Shown in pieces: positions 18,089 through 28,962 of a DNA stretch of 64,000 bases. A program made the translations under genes and the position numbers. This DNA comes from Bradyrhizobium uaiense. Its GTDB lineage: Bacteria > Pseudomonadota > Alphaproteobacteria > Rhizobiales > Xanthobacteraceae. A model generated the notes under the pieces. That model ran no database searches. It had not been told where the DNA came from and was given only the letters and a program-made list of their open reading frames with translations. The first letter of the stretch is position 1. Each line of letters begins with the position of its first letter. Where the stretch lies: the NCBI RefSeq assembly GCF_010811875.1, contig NZ_VKHP01000001.1:62001-126000 (forward strand), written 5' to 3'.

Positions 18089-19264
18089 ATGCCGGATGTG
18101 ATTGGTCTCAATTCCAATCTCTCTGATAATCCGTCAGATGCCGGCTATGCCAACACATCGAGATCGACCATGGTTGTTGATCTCGGCGCGATAGAATCTA
18201 ACTACCGGAAGTTTCGGATGCTGGCGCCCCAAAGCGCTTGCGGCGCAGTTCTCAAGGCAGACGCCTACGGCCTTGGCGCGCTGCGCATAGCGCCGTTTCT
18301 TGCGCGGCTTGGCTGCGGGCATTTCTTCGTGGCCGATGTGGAAGAAGGCGCCGCCTTGCGCAAGGTGCTGCCACTATCTGCGAAGATCTACCTGCTTCAC
18401 GGAGCTATGCCCGGTTTGGAGGCGGCTATTGAGCACCATGATTTGTTGCCGATCCTGAACAGCAGGGAACAGCTGGATGCATGGCTTCGGCATTGCCGCC
18501 TTCGCAACCGGCTGTTACCCGCAGGTGTCCATGTCGATACGGGCTTGTCTCGACTGGGGTTTCCCATCGATGAGCTGCAAAAAGCCGCCGAGAATGAAAG
18601 GGTGCTGTCGGATCTGCCTGTCGTCCTGTTCATGAGCCAACTCGCCTGCGCGGAGTGGCGCGACGAAATCAGTCGGCAACAATTGGATCAGTTCCGTAAA
18701 CTCACCTATCTGTTTCCCAAAGCCATCCTTTCGCTGTCGAACTCCGCGGGACTATTTGCCGGATGTGAATTTCATTTCGATCTCATACGGTCGGGTGGAG
18801 GAATCCTCGGCCTTTCCATATCCGGTGATCCCGACTTCAGGCCATCGCAAGTCGTCCGCCTGCGAACGCGAATCATTCAATGTCGCAGGGTAAAGGTCGG
18901 GGAAGCGATCGGATACCACAGGTCATACCCAGTGAAGAGACAGATGCGTGTCGCGACCGCCTCTATTGGTTATGCAGATGGGTTCCCGCGTAGCCTCGGC
19001 AATCGAGGTCATGTCTTCGTATATGGTGCTCGCGCGCCAATCGTCGGCTTCGTTTCGATGGATCTCATCAGCATCGATGTGACGGATCTGCCCGAGAGCT
19101 GGACTGTGCCGGGTACAATGGTCGACCTGATCTGCCCCGAGCAGACCGTCGCAGATGTGGCTTTAGCTGCGAATATGCTGAGCGATGAATTGACCACGGC
19201 GATCGGACGCCGATGTCGCAGACTTTATGTTTCGGCCAAACGGGATGAGATGAGGCGCCATTGA
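18089..19264 (+). CDS. Alanine racemase-like PLP enzyme within the hydrazine-type operon
   Basis: ATG 18089 with GAGGGAAGG upstream gives 391 aa. PLP lysine motif AVLKADAYGLG (K56) and the opposite catalytic tyrosine in SIGYADGFPR (Y295) are present, as are HVDTGLSRLGF and FVSMDLISIDVTD. One difference from housekeeping Alr is at the RPG-x-LYG position, which reads IRSGGGILGL. It could interconvert alanine or a product/intermediate amino acid, or relieve sensitivity to a PLP-targeting product such as a hydrazine. Its stop overlaps the next start (TTGA). Confidence 0.82.
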   Translation: MPDVIGLNSNLSDNPSDAGYANTSRSTMVVDLGAIESNYRKFRMLAPQSACGAVLKADAYGLGALRIAPFLARLGCGHFFVADVEEGAALRKVLPLSAKIYLLHGAMPGLEAAIEHHDLLPILNSREQLDAWLRHCRLRNRLLPAGVHVDTGLSRLGFPIDELQKAAENERVLSDLPVVLFMSQLACAEWRDEISRQQLDQFRKLTYLFPKAILSLSNSAGLFAGCEFHFDLIRSGGGILGLSISGDPDFRPSQVVRLRTRIIQCRRVKVGEAIGYHRSYPVKRQMRVATASIGYADGFPRSLGNRGHVFVYGARAPIVGFVSMDLISIDVTDLPESWTVPGTMVDLICPEQTVADVALAANMLSDELTTAIGRRCRRLYVSAKRDEMRRH

Positions 19265-19971
19265 ACTCCTCTGCGTTGCGATCTCGTCAAGTGAATCGAG
19301 CGATCTATCTGGGCGACGAAGGTATGCGTCTCATGCGTCCAGGCTACTTCACCGCTCGGGTGCGTCAGTTCCATGAATTTGAGCTAGCCTTCTATCTTGA
19401 ACTCCTGCGTTCGACCACATACCGGTTAATTATTGAGGTAGGTTGCAGTTGCTACCGCCTTATCGGTATCAAGAACGATGACAGTGATTACCTTGGTATC
19501 GATATCAATCCACCTCATGCACGAAGATTGAAGGAGGACAACGGGGCTGTTGTCCGCTGCGAGGCCAACAAATTCTTTAAAAGGAGGCGTCTGGTCGGTG
19601 AGATCATGCGGCGATATGACGGAAGAGTGCTTTGCATTCTGCCGTTCAATTTTCTTGGCACCATGGATCGTCCAATGGAATTTCTCACGCTAATGTGCCA
19701 GACGCCCTTTGATCTCGCGTTGTCGCTCTTTTCAACCAGCGAGACAGCGACCACGGCGCGGCTAGAATATTATGATCTTTGCGGGATAAACGTTCAGGCT
19801 GTCGTGCGGACAGATGACTACGTCCGATTAGATTGCTCGAACGGCTTCCAGGCTTTTGCTTTCGATCCATCTGTTCTGACGAGCCGAATATCGGCATTTG
19901 GATTCCGCTTGAATCAGGCAAAGTACTTTGACGTCTGTAACTTCCTTCATTTCAGTAACGAGCGGGTGTGA
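19261..19971 (+). CDS. Methyltransferase-like hypothetical protein, last gene of the operon
   Basis: The 236-aa product starts at a TTG overlapping the racemase stop. It has a degenerate SAM-binding motif I (LIIEVGCSCYRLIGI) followed by DYLGIDINP, which fits a Rossmann methyltransferase, and later ILPFNFLGTMDRP where motif IV is expected. It might methylate the operon product, but sequence identity to known methyltransferases looks low, so this is a tentative call. Confidence 0.5.
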   Translation: MNSSALRSRQVNRAIYLGDEGMRLMRPGYFTARVRQFHEFELAFYLELLRSTTYRLIIEVGCSCYRLIGIKNDDSDYLGIDINPPHARRLKEDNGAVVRCEANKFFKRRRLVGEIMRRYDGRVLCILPFNFLGTMDRPMEFLTLMCQTPFDLALSLFSTSETATTARLEYYDLCGINVQAVVRTDDYVRLDCSNGFQAFAFDPSVLTSRISAFGFRLNQAKYFDVCNFLHFSNERV

Positions 19972-20406
19972 AGGTTATTCGCGTTCGTCTTACGAGACAT
20001 GCAGAAGGGGCAGCAGGGGAGCGACGCTTGCTTCGTCGTAGGCATCAACAGAAAAGATGAAATGCAAGTCGATTTTGAGCATCGATTTAGTGAAGTAGGG
20101 ATTGTTACGCGGGTACGAGCCTTAGCAAGCGTATGCCGTTCAACGTCGTCTCAAATGCGGACGCCGAGAGCAAGCAACGGTCCAGAGCGAAAATGCTGCA
20201 GGAGCCACCCGATCGTTTTCAACGGAAAGGCGGGGCGGTGATGGAGCGTGCTCAAGGCTGACGCGATGCGCCATCATGAACTGGCAGCTTTGCGTGGTCG
20301 GCGGCTTGTTGTCGCCGGACAAGGTCAGGTCATGGTCGAGGTGAGACTCGGCGCATCTGCAATGCCTGTGTGGCAGATCGCCTTCGCTCCACCTTGTGGC
20401 TGGACG
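19972..20406. other. Convergent intergenic region
   Basis: Between the plus-strand operon and the minus-strand dehydrogenase. No gene and no clear hairpin terminator was found. Confidence 0.4.
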
Positions 20407-21957
20407 TTAAACATATTGTACCAATTTGAGGTAATCGTCTGTGAGAACAGGGGAGCGGATGGAGCAGGCCGCGTCTTGAAGAAAATTGGCCAGCGTCTGG
20501 CTGGCACGAGTGCGGCGTTCGACACTTAGGCGTGTCGGCGCGCGAGAACGCATAGCAGCTAGTTCGGTGCTGACCAGATCAGCCGCGGCTGTGGCGCAGT
20601 CCGAGGCAGTGAAAGTGCCAGCAGTCATGACAGCTTGTGCTAATCCCAATGTGGTGAGCCAACCTGCATAGATTAGCACGGCACCGTCTGTCTCATCGAG
20701 GCCGCGGAGCTCCTCAACGGCGTCCGCATGGACTGACGCCGCACCCAGAGAGACAAAAAGGTCGGCTATTTCGTCGCGTGTGGCTCTGGAAAGAAGACAG
20801 CGGCCAAGATGGGATAAAAGCGTCTCCGTCGGACCTTCGAAGATGCGGAGAATACGGGCGTCACGATAGATTTTAGCTAAGGGCGTCCCCTCGTCGTACC
20901 CTCGGCCACCCAACAGTTGGACGCATTGATCGGCGACAAGGCCGCACCATTCGGACGACAGTACCTTCGTTGCCGACGCAAGGTGGACATTGGGAGAGCC
21001 CTGCCCAGACACGAGTCTACAAGATGCCGTAAGCATCGCCTTCACGACTTCGCGGCGAAGTACCATCTGCCCAAACAGCTGCTCTATATAGCTGTTCTCA
21101 ATCATGCGCAGCTTACCTAGGCGACGGTGATTTGCATATGAAGCCGCGACCTGGATCGCGCGCTCAAGGGCGCCAAGGCCCATCGCAGCCACACCTATTC
21201 GGCCGCGGTTCATACTGGATGCCGCTGCGCCCCAACCGTCTTGGTCGCGAGAAAGCACGTAAGCACGTGGCACCTCGACATCCTGGAACTCGAGAGTATT
21301 CTGTATAATTCCACGCAAACCGAGGGTGCGATGCTCGTGCGTGACTTTAAGGCCGGGAGCTTGCCTATCAACCAGTACACCAACGAGGCGACCTTTGGCA
21401 TCATGACCGGAAGCTCGCGCAAAACAAACGATCCACCGGGCCCAGTCAGCGAGGCCAATCCAAATTTTACGACCGCAGATGCGAACCTTATCTTCATGCA
21501 TGAAAGCCGAAGCTTCTATGTGCCTCGGGGCAGAACCTGCTCCAGGCTCCGTCAAAGCGAAAGCGCAAAGATCGCCGCGTGTTGCACCCCGTATGACCTG
21601 CTCTTGGTTGGGGAGATGCGGTGCCGCTTCGATACAGGGCAAGGCCAGGAAGTTATGGATGACGAGGGTAGAGGCAGCGGAGACATCGAAAGATGCAGTG
21701 GCAGAGATGAGCTCGATGGCCTTTTGCAAGGAAAGAGCCAATCCGCCGCGATCTGCCGGTATGGTGAGCCCGAACAGTCCATGCCTTGCCAGCATGCTAT
21801 GTAGGGTCGGAGGGAATGCTCGACGGTCATCCGCGTCTGCGAAATTTAGCTGACTGAGGTCATCGATCAGACTGGAATATAGGCTGGAAGCACGGACTCC
21901 GGCTGAGCGTTCCGGCGCCTCCTCGAAAAGGGCGCAAACTTGAGAGGACATAGCCAT
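20407..21957 (-). CDS. Acyl-CoA dehydrogenase with C-terminal extension
   Basis: The 516-aa flavoprotein has the three acyl-CoA dehydrogenase domains: N-terminal helices, the middle FAD segment AFALTEPGAGSAPR, RKIWIGLADWARWIVCFA and GLRGIIQNTLEFQDVEVPRA, and the C-terminal QLLGGRGYDEGTPLAKIYRD followed by ILRIFEGPTETL (the Glu of IFEGPTE is the expected catalytic base). About 130 extra residues after this make it longer than the usual 380-400, a feature of the very-long-chain and aryl subgroups. It oxidises an acyl-CoA at alpha-beta. Together with the carboxylase at 2.5-6.1 kb it could belong to a branched-acyl-CoA route, but no operon links them. Confidence 0.85.
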   Translation of the reverse strand: MAMSSQVCALFEEAPERSAGVRASSLYSSLIDDLSQLNFADADDRRAFPPTLHSMLARHGLFGLTIPADRGGLALSLQKAIELISATASFDVSAASTLVIHNFLALPCIEAAPHLPNQEQVIRGATRGDLCAFALTEPGAGSAPRHIEASAFMHEDKVRICGRKIWIGLADWARWIVCFARASGHDAKGRLVGVLVDRQAPGLKVTHEHRTLGLRGIIQNTLEFQDVEVPRAYVLSRDQDGWGAAASSMNRGRIGVAAMGLGALERAIQVAASYANHRRLGKLRMIENSYIEQLFGQMVLRREVVKAMLTASCRLVSGQGSPNVHLASATKVLSSEWCGLVADQCVQLLGGRGYDEGTPLAKIYRDARILRIFEGPTETLLSHLGRCLLSRATRDEIADLFVSLGAASVHADAVEELRGLDETDGAVLIYAGWLTTLGLAQAVMTAGTFTASDCATAAADLVSTELAAMRSRAPTRLSVERRTRASQTLANFLQDAACSIRSPVLTDDYLKLVQYV

Positions 21958-22733
21958 GCGACCAGAATGATTGCCCCTGCGCTTTATGCCAATTATCCCT
22001 GCGGCTGGCCCGAATACACATTGGTATAGCTCGCTCGCCAGAGCCCAGAATTTGTGCGGGGGACGCTAGGCAACAGGACGCCCGCAGAATTACCGGTCAG
22101 AGCGCACTGGCTGTTCTGAGGACCCCGTTACTCCGCATTAGAACGTGGCGCCTAGCGTTGGTCCATCCGCTTATCCGATGAGCGAACGACGTGCAGCAGG
22201 CTCGTGGCATCGGTCTCTCAGCAGAGTTCTGCGAAGCGGAAGAGTCTTGATCGGACTTACGGTCTGCCACACGGCGACCCGGACCGTCCCGCCGACTGGC
22301 ACCGGTGATTCCCCACATCGAGCTTTACGACGTCCGGCCCGATCGATCGGAGCGATTTCGAACCGAGACGCCGCGCCGACCTCGCGACAGAGGGGGCCCA
22401 ACGTTCAGAAGCGAGTCAACCGCCGCTTTGGTGGACAGAATATTGGCGCGCATCCAGTTCAGGCGGGGTGCAAGGTCTGCTACGATCGCTTCTCGTTGGA
22501 AAGCGTGGCTGAGATTCACATATGCTGATTGCCCAGTGTGGCCCGCTCTTTATTTTCAAGCTGCCCGTCTCTTATCCGTGAGTCGGGCAAGATGGCGGCC
22601 CCAGTACCGGCCCTTGGCCCCCCCAGAGGTGCTGGGGCCGTTTTCCAGCGGACGTCAAATGGTTGGTCGGCAAGCTGCTTGTAGACCCCGTGGCCTTCCT
22701 CTCGCTTGCTACGTTGCAGGTTATTGCCGCAGC
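21958..22733. other. Gene-poor stretch
   Basis: Overlapping frames on both strands only; nothing recognised. Confidence 0.4.
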
Positions 22734-22952
22734 ATGCTGAGTAATTTGAAGACCGACGCGGAAATTGAACTTGAGGAAAACGCCGAGGCCCCTTTTGATG
22801 TCCGCGTGCGGGAATCTCCCGGCGACTTAGTTAGTTCACGCTCGGCGCCGCATTGCCGTGGAGGCGGCGGCATGATTGTCACCCTCTCGATGAGCAAAGC
22901 GGCTCATGTGGCTTTCTCGCGACTGTGTCGTCAAAGTCACCAAACCGCTTGA
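22734..22952 (+). CDS. Doubtful small ORF, 72 aa
   Basis: Starts ATG 22734 with an acidic N-terminus (MLSNLKTDAEIELEENAEAP). The later part looks untidy and the RBS is weak. Could be a remnant. Confidence 0.22.
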   Translation: MLSNLKTDAEIELEENAEAPFDVRVRESPGDLVSSRSAPHCRGGGGMIVTLSMSKAAHVAFSRLCRQSHQTA

Positions 22953-22985
22953 GCATCGGCCTATGTTCGTCGGGAGCGAGGATCC

Positions 22986-23219
22986 ATGTACGATATCTAC
23001 GTGAACGAACGGAACGACCTTCTCGTCGTTCCTCGGGGCGATTCCATTCCGCTCCATTTCAACAGGAACTGGCGAAAAAAACGCGTCGTACGGTCGGTGA
23101 GCGAGCAAATCCGCGAAGACATCCGGACGCAAGGCTACCATCGGCGAAATGTTGCAGCCAGACCGCGTGTTCGGGGAGCTTGCGCGTCCTCTCAGCCACG
23201 CGCTGAAAACGCTAGCTGA
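22986..23219 (+). CDS. Small conserved-type hypothetical protein
   Basis: ATG 22986, preceded by GGGAGCGAGG. The first 57 residues (MYDIYVNERNDLLVVPRGDS, then NWRKKRVVRSVSEQIREDI and GYHRRNV) read as a complete short rhizobial protein. The remaining 20 residues are Arg/Ala-rich and untidy, so the original stop may have been lost by frameshift. Confidence 0.5.
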   Translation: MYDIYVNERNDLLVVPRGDSIPLHFNRNWRKKRVVRSVSEQIREDIRTQGYHRRNVAARPRVRGACASSQPRAENAS

Positions 23220-24487
23220 CAAGGTGGCTTGATCTACAAAAGAAGAGTTCATCCGAATCTTAGGTGCAGGCGGTCATAGGCTTCATTTGCGAACCTCGGC
23301 TCTGATGGAGAGTCGAGGCTCTCGGCCCGCCAGGTCGGCGTGGGATGAAGCCGCCGTATTCGACAAGACCTCCAGAACGCCGGCTTTACAGACGTCAAAG
23401 TCGTTGCGAGGTCGTTCGTTGTTCAGGCGAAGTCACGGGACGGCAGACCTGTCGTTATGAGCATTGGTCCGCATGGAATGTCTGTGTTTGAAGCAATGAC
23501 GGGACAGAAAGCAGTGAAGGAACATCAGGGGCTGGTTCAGGTCCTGCGTCGCCAGAAGCCAAGCCAAACAATTCAATAAATCAGAAGACGGGCGCGTCAA
23601 GCAATCAGCAGTCTGGGACTCAACAAGAATGAGCTGGCCGGGTCGAGAAGTGGCTGACCGAGTGTCGCCAGCGGTCGGTGAGGGCGGTGGCTCGCCGATG
23701 CCGATCCTTCGGCTCAGCTCGGGTTGCGAGGATGAGTTGGGAGCATTGGACAACACGAGACTGCTGACCGGGCGGCCCACTTGCTTTGCTTCAAAGTCGG
23801 CCGACCTTGCGCGCATTTCCATAGCGGATTGACGTGTCCACCCACGAACTGGGTGCGCGGGGCTCGAGTTTGAGTGTTTGCCCTTGGAAACGGGAACCGA
23901 TCAGCGAAATTGGAAGGTTGGGGCTATGATACCGCCGTTATAGACGTGACAATTCTCAAGAGGATTCACACCTGTTATTTTCGGACGCCAAATTTTTTCA
24001 GATCATGCTGCTATGGGCAGGTAATTTTCATTTCGTATTTTTTCAGCCCAACGTACGGCTGCTGATTTCGGCGACTAACGGTTCGGCAACCTCAATCTGG
24101 CCTCAGCGGAGATTCCCCGCTGGGGCCTCTTCATTTGGCGACGAGATGTCAGACCGAAGCCAGGAATGGTATCTGGCGCCTCGGACTGCGCATCAGAATT
24201 GTAAATGTAGGCGGAGGGTGAAAGCCGTAGCTTGGCACCAGATATGCGTCTGCTCAGATGAGGTTCTTCGAAAGACTCGAATGAACAGAGGCGGCTTCGT
24301 CAAGCCGAATGGCCCGCAAGGCAGGGATCGGTCACAAGCTGGGCTCCGTTTTTACCATGCCGAGGCGCGGAGGATACGTCAGACGAGGCTTGATCGGGCC
24401 AACCGCTGCTGGCATGGATGACCGATGCGGCTCTCGACGCCACCTGCCGATCCAGCTCAAATGGTGTCTGGATGGTTCGCCCGAAGC
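23220..24487. other. Gene-poor stretch downstream of groEL
   Basis: About 1.3 kb of short, overlapping frames without recognisable family or RBS-supported starts. Confidence 0.4.
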
Positions 24488-24492
24488 TGAAA

Positions 24493-24516
24493 AGCCCTGG
24501 CATTCCTGCCAGGGCT
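24493..24516 (-). terminator. Rho-independent terminator of groEL
   Basis: Perfect 10-base arms AGCCCTGGCA / TGCCAGGGCT with a 4-base loop. Read on the minus strand, the hairpin is followed by TTTT, 30 bases after the groEL stop. Confidence 0.85.
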
Positions 24517-24546
24517 CCGCATGTGTCGGCGCTTTGAGAGGCGCAG

Positions 24547-26211
<1,665 letters not shown>

Positions 26212-26268
26212 TCATCCTTCGGCGCGCCGGGCAGACGCCCGTCGGGGTGAGGTGTGCGCGTAGCCGGG

Positions 26269-26583
26269 TCAGGCGGCCTTCTTCTTGGAAAACACGTCGG
26301 TGAGAACGCCCATGATGTCGCTTTCCTTCATGATCAACAGCTCCTGGCTGTCGACCTTGACCTCGGTGCCCGACCACTTTCCGAACAGGACACGATCGCC
26401 GACCTGGACGTCGATCGGAATCAGCTTGCCGGTCTCGTCGCGGCCGCCCGGGCCGACGGCGATGACTTCGCCTTGCGAGGGCTTTTCCTTGGCTGTGTCT
26501 GGAATGATGATGCCGCCAGCGGTCTTCTCTTCAGCGTCGATACGCTTGACCACGACGCGGTCGTGAAGCGGACGGAAATTCAT
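26269..26583 (-). CDS. groES: 10-kDa co-chaperonin GroES
   Basis: 104 aa from the ATG at 26583 behind AGGAGG. Contains [20 protein letters not shown], the mobile loop [20 protein letters not shown] and the C-terminal [16 protein letters not shown]. It is the lid of the GroEL ring. First gene of the operon. An upstream in-frame extension to 27036 is not expected to be translated. Confidence 0.97.
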   Translation of the reverse strand: MNFRPLHDRVVVKRIDAEEKTAGGIIIPDTAKEKPSQGEVIAVGPGGRDETGKLIPIDVQVGDRVLFGKWSGTEVKVDSQELLIMKESDIMGVLTDVFSKKKAA

Positions 26584-26644
26584 ACGGGCCTCCTGAGCGT
26601 TTGAACGAGTTGGCGTTTCGCCACATTGCAACAGTATCGTTGAT

Positions 26645-26661
26645 AGCAAGAGCCAGGCCAA
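26645..26661 (-). promoter_or_regulatory. Sigma-54 (-24/-12) promoter of groESL
   Basis: Minus strand reads TTGGCCTGGCTCTTGCT: TGGC and TTGC elements separated by exactly seven bases, the spacing needed by RpoN. It lies about 60-80 bases upstream of the groES start. Confidence 0.8.
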
Positions 26662-26762
26662 CGATGAGGAGCGCCTTTTGCCTGCAGTTCTGCTGAAGCG
26701 CGCGCCTGGACTGCGCGTGTTAGGTCGGAAGCAGACGCCATCATGTCTAGAGACAGTCAAGC

Positions 26763-26778
26763 TGTTGCGAACATGACA
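26763..26778. promoter_or_regulatory. NifA upstream activator sequence
   Basis: TGT-N10-ACA (TGTTGCGAACATGACA), about 100 bases upstream of the -24/-12 element, the usual NifA enhancer distance. Together they predict low-oxygen, nodule-stage expression of groESL. Confidence 0.75.
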
Positions 26779-27646
26779 TTGCGTTTCGTCAACGCCACCA
26801 TATTCCCCCCATACCCATATTTTGCAGTCTCTGGGTGCACACCGCGGGTCCTGCGACGTGAGGGGTGGCGGAACGTAGCGTGACCAGCGGTCGACGGCCC
26901 GAATTGGCGTAGCCTTCCGGAACCGAGCCGATTCGTCGGGGGCAACCAATTGGCTCTGGGCCCGACGACCCGGGATGCCGCGTGCCCCGTCGGATTGGCC
27001 GTGATCGATGCCCCTTGGGAGTTCGGGCCGCACCAATGCTGCTTTCTCCGAGCGCCCGTACAGGGATCGGCGAACGTTGCGGTGAGTTCTGCGACCATCG
27101 TTCAGTGGCGGTCAGCGTGACCTGGGGCACTGTAAGCAACGCTCGGCGTGATCGCGCTCCTTCAGGCCAAACAGCCTAAAAGTTGTGAGCCGAAGGATCG
27201 TGAGTGTGCGAATCTGGAACGCCGATTGTCAGATGGCAGGGCGACATTGGCTGGGCTGCAACTGCGATCGAGGGTGATTGGTCTTCGTTGCGCAGAAGCG
27301 GTCATTCTGTCCTCGACCGCTCCATCGAGAGCCGCCGACGGGTAATGCGCCGGCACGACGATGTTTAGACGTAGATGATCTTTAATCTAGAGGGCGAGGG
27401 ACCGCACACCGGCATAGCTATCCGATTCTTGTGCACGTCTCCCGATCTACGTTCGCCCGGCTGTGGCCCTAAGACAATCGCTACGGCTCCCGCCGCGACA
27501 GACGCCCCTTTAGTATCATAGTCCAGATGGCCTTGGACAAAGGGGGACGGGCATATGAATTATATACGTTGATATGCATTGTGCGGGGGCGTCTGGCATG
27601 TGATTGCGGCTTCGAGCAGGAAATTTCAACTATTGGGGAAAGACCG
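26779..27646. other. Divergent intergenic region between groES and the FkbM gene
   Basis: No gene recognised. No properly spaced sigma-54 site was found for the plus-strand gene. Confidence 0.4.
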
Positions 27647-28294
27647 GTGTCTTCTGTGGAAATACATCAGCACATTGTTTCCCTTCTTCAGAAGTCTGAT
27701 CCCGTGATCCTGGATATCGGATGCAACGACGGAACCGACACGCAACACTTTCTCAACCTGTGCCCGCACGCGCAGCTCTACTGCTTCGAGCCTGACCCCA
27801 GAGCGATCGCGCGCTTCAAGAAGAAGCTGGGTCCATCTCTCCAAAAGGTGAAATTGCTTGAAATCGCGATCAGCGATCGAAACGGAATGATCGAATTCCA
27901 TCCAAGCAATGCAGATGGTGATGCGAAGGAATGGGACCTTTCCGGCTCGATACGCCGCCCGAAAAATCATCTGACTGAGTATGATTGGGTTCGTTTCGAC
28001 CGTCCCGTCCCGGTTCAAACGCGGCGGCTTGACGATTGGTGCAACGAAGCCGGGCTGAACAAGGTCGATTTCATCTGGATGGATGTCCAGGGAGCCGAAG
28101 CCGACGTCATCGCCGGCGGCATGCAGACCGTCAGCAACACGCGCTTCATCTACACGGAATACAGCGACCGCGAGCTCTACGAAGGGCAGCTGTCCCTCCA
28201 GGCCATTCTTGGCCTGTTGCCGTCGTTCGAAGTGGCGGCGCATTATCCGCGCGACGTGGAAGGCGATGTATTGCTTAGAAATACGCGCTTCTAG
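27647..28294 (+). CDS. FkbM-family SAM-dependent methyltransferase
   Basis: From GTG 27647 (GGGGAAAGA upstream) the product is 215 aa; an upstream ATG at 27527 gives 255 aa. The SAM motif DPVILDIGCNDGTDTQHFL, the acidic residue at the end of beta-2 (YCFEPDPRAIARFKK) and the FkbM signature VDFIWMDVQGAEADVI are clear. FkbM enzymes methylate hydroxyls of sugars or polyketides; in rhizobia NoeI is a relative that methylates Nod factor fucose. The substrate is unknown here. It is convergent with the biosynthetic operon at 28.9-35.4 kb and could act on its product. Confidence 0.8.
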   Translation: MSSVEIHQHIVSLLQKSDPVILDIGCNDGTDTQHFLNLCPHAQLYCFEPDPRAIARFKKKLGPSLQKVKLLEIAISDRNGMIEFHPSNADGDAKEWDLSGSIRRPKNHLTEYDWVRFDRPVPVQTRRLDDWCNEAGLNKVDFIWMDVQGAEADVIAGGMQTVSNTRFIYTEYSDRELYEGQLSLQAILGLLPSFEVAAHYPRDVEGDVLLRNTRF

Positions 28295-28460
28295 CGGCTA
28301 CTTGAATACGACGCACATTCGTAGCTGGAAGATTGATTTGCGCAATTTATGCCGCCCAAAGCTGCAAAACCAGTGATCAATAGGGCGAACAAACATTAGC
28401 TGGTCGGACAGGCTTGCGAGCGTCCTTTTTGTTCGCGGCTGTTTGGTGAGAGTGTGACAA

Positions 28461-28682
28461 TCACCGGCTTAGCGAGCCGGCACCACCAGCGAGTTTGCGG
28501 TCAGTCGCCCGAGCCGTTTCAGATGCTTGAATCAGCACTACCAGCCGGCGCTCCAAGCGTTTGAGCGTCTGAACGGCTGCTGTATGTTCTGGGCCTCTTG
28601 GAAGCTCGTGCACTCGTTCGAACAAATGCCAAAGCAATTGCATGAGTTCGCGTAGCTCCTTGAGTTCGCCGGACTTCGTCAC
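28461..28682 (-). CDS. Small helical hypothetical protein, 73 aa
   Basis: GTG start at 28682. The product is one long amphipathic helical region (ELKELRELMQLLWHLFERVH and AAVQTLKRLERRLVVLIQAS) with leucine spacing suggestive of coiled coil. RBS is weak. Family not recognised. Confidence 0.4.
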   Translation of the reverse strand: MTKSGELKELRELMQLLWHLFERVHELPRGPEHTAAVQTLKRLERRLVVLIQASETARATDRKLAGGAGSLSR

Positions 28683-28962
28683 GCACTCGGCGCCATTATT
28701 GTTGTCTCATGTCGTGAGTTGATGTCCGCCATCCCTGGGGTCTTCCTTGTTCGAATGGGTTGCATCTGCGGACAACTTGGTAGTAGCAAGTTTCATTTGA
28801 AGCTCCCTTTATCAATGCGAGCATAACTGCAGCATCCAATCATCCCGTAGGGCTCCTCGGCCGTTCTGGGACGAATTAATCTCGCGGCCGAGACTTGGCA
28901 AGGACTGTGCCATCGCCAGGCTCAGTGCAAAAACGCAGGTGAGGATGCTGTGCGCCTTTTGG

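Noticed and set aside
27593..27607. TGGC-N6-TTGC string upstream of the FkbM gene as a sigma-54 promoter
   Set aside because: The spacing between the two elements is one base short; RpoN promoters need seven bases here.
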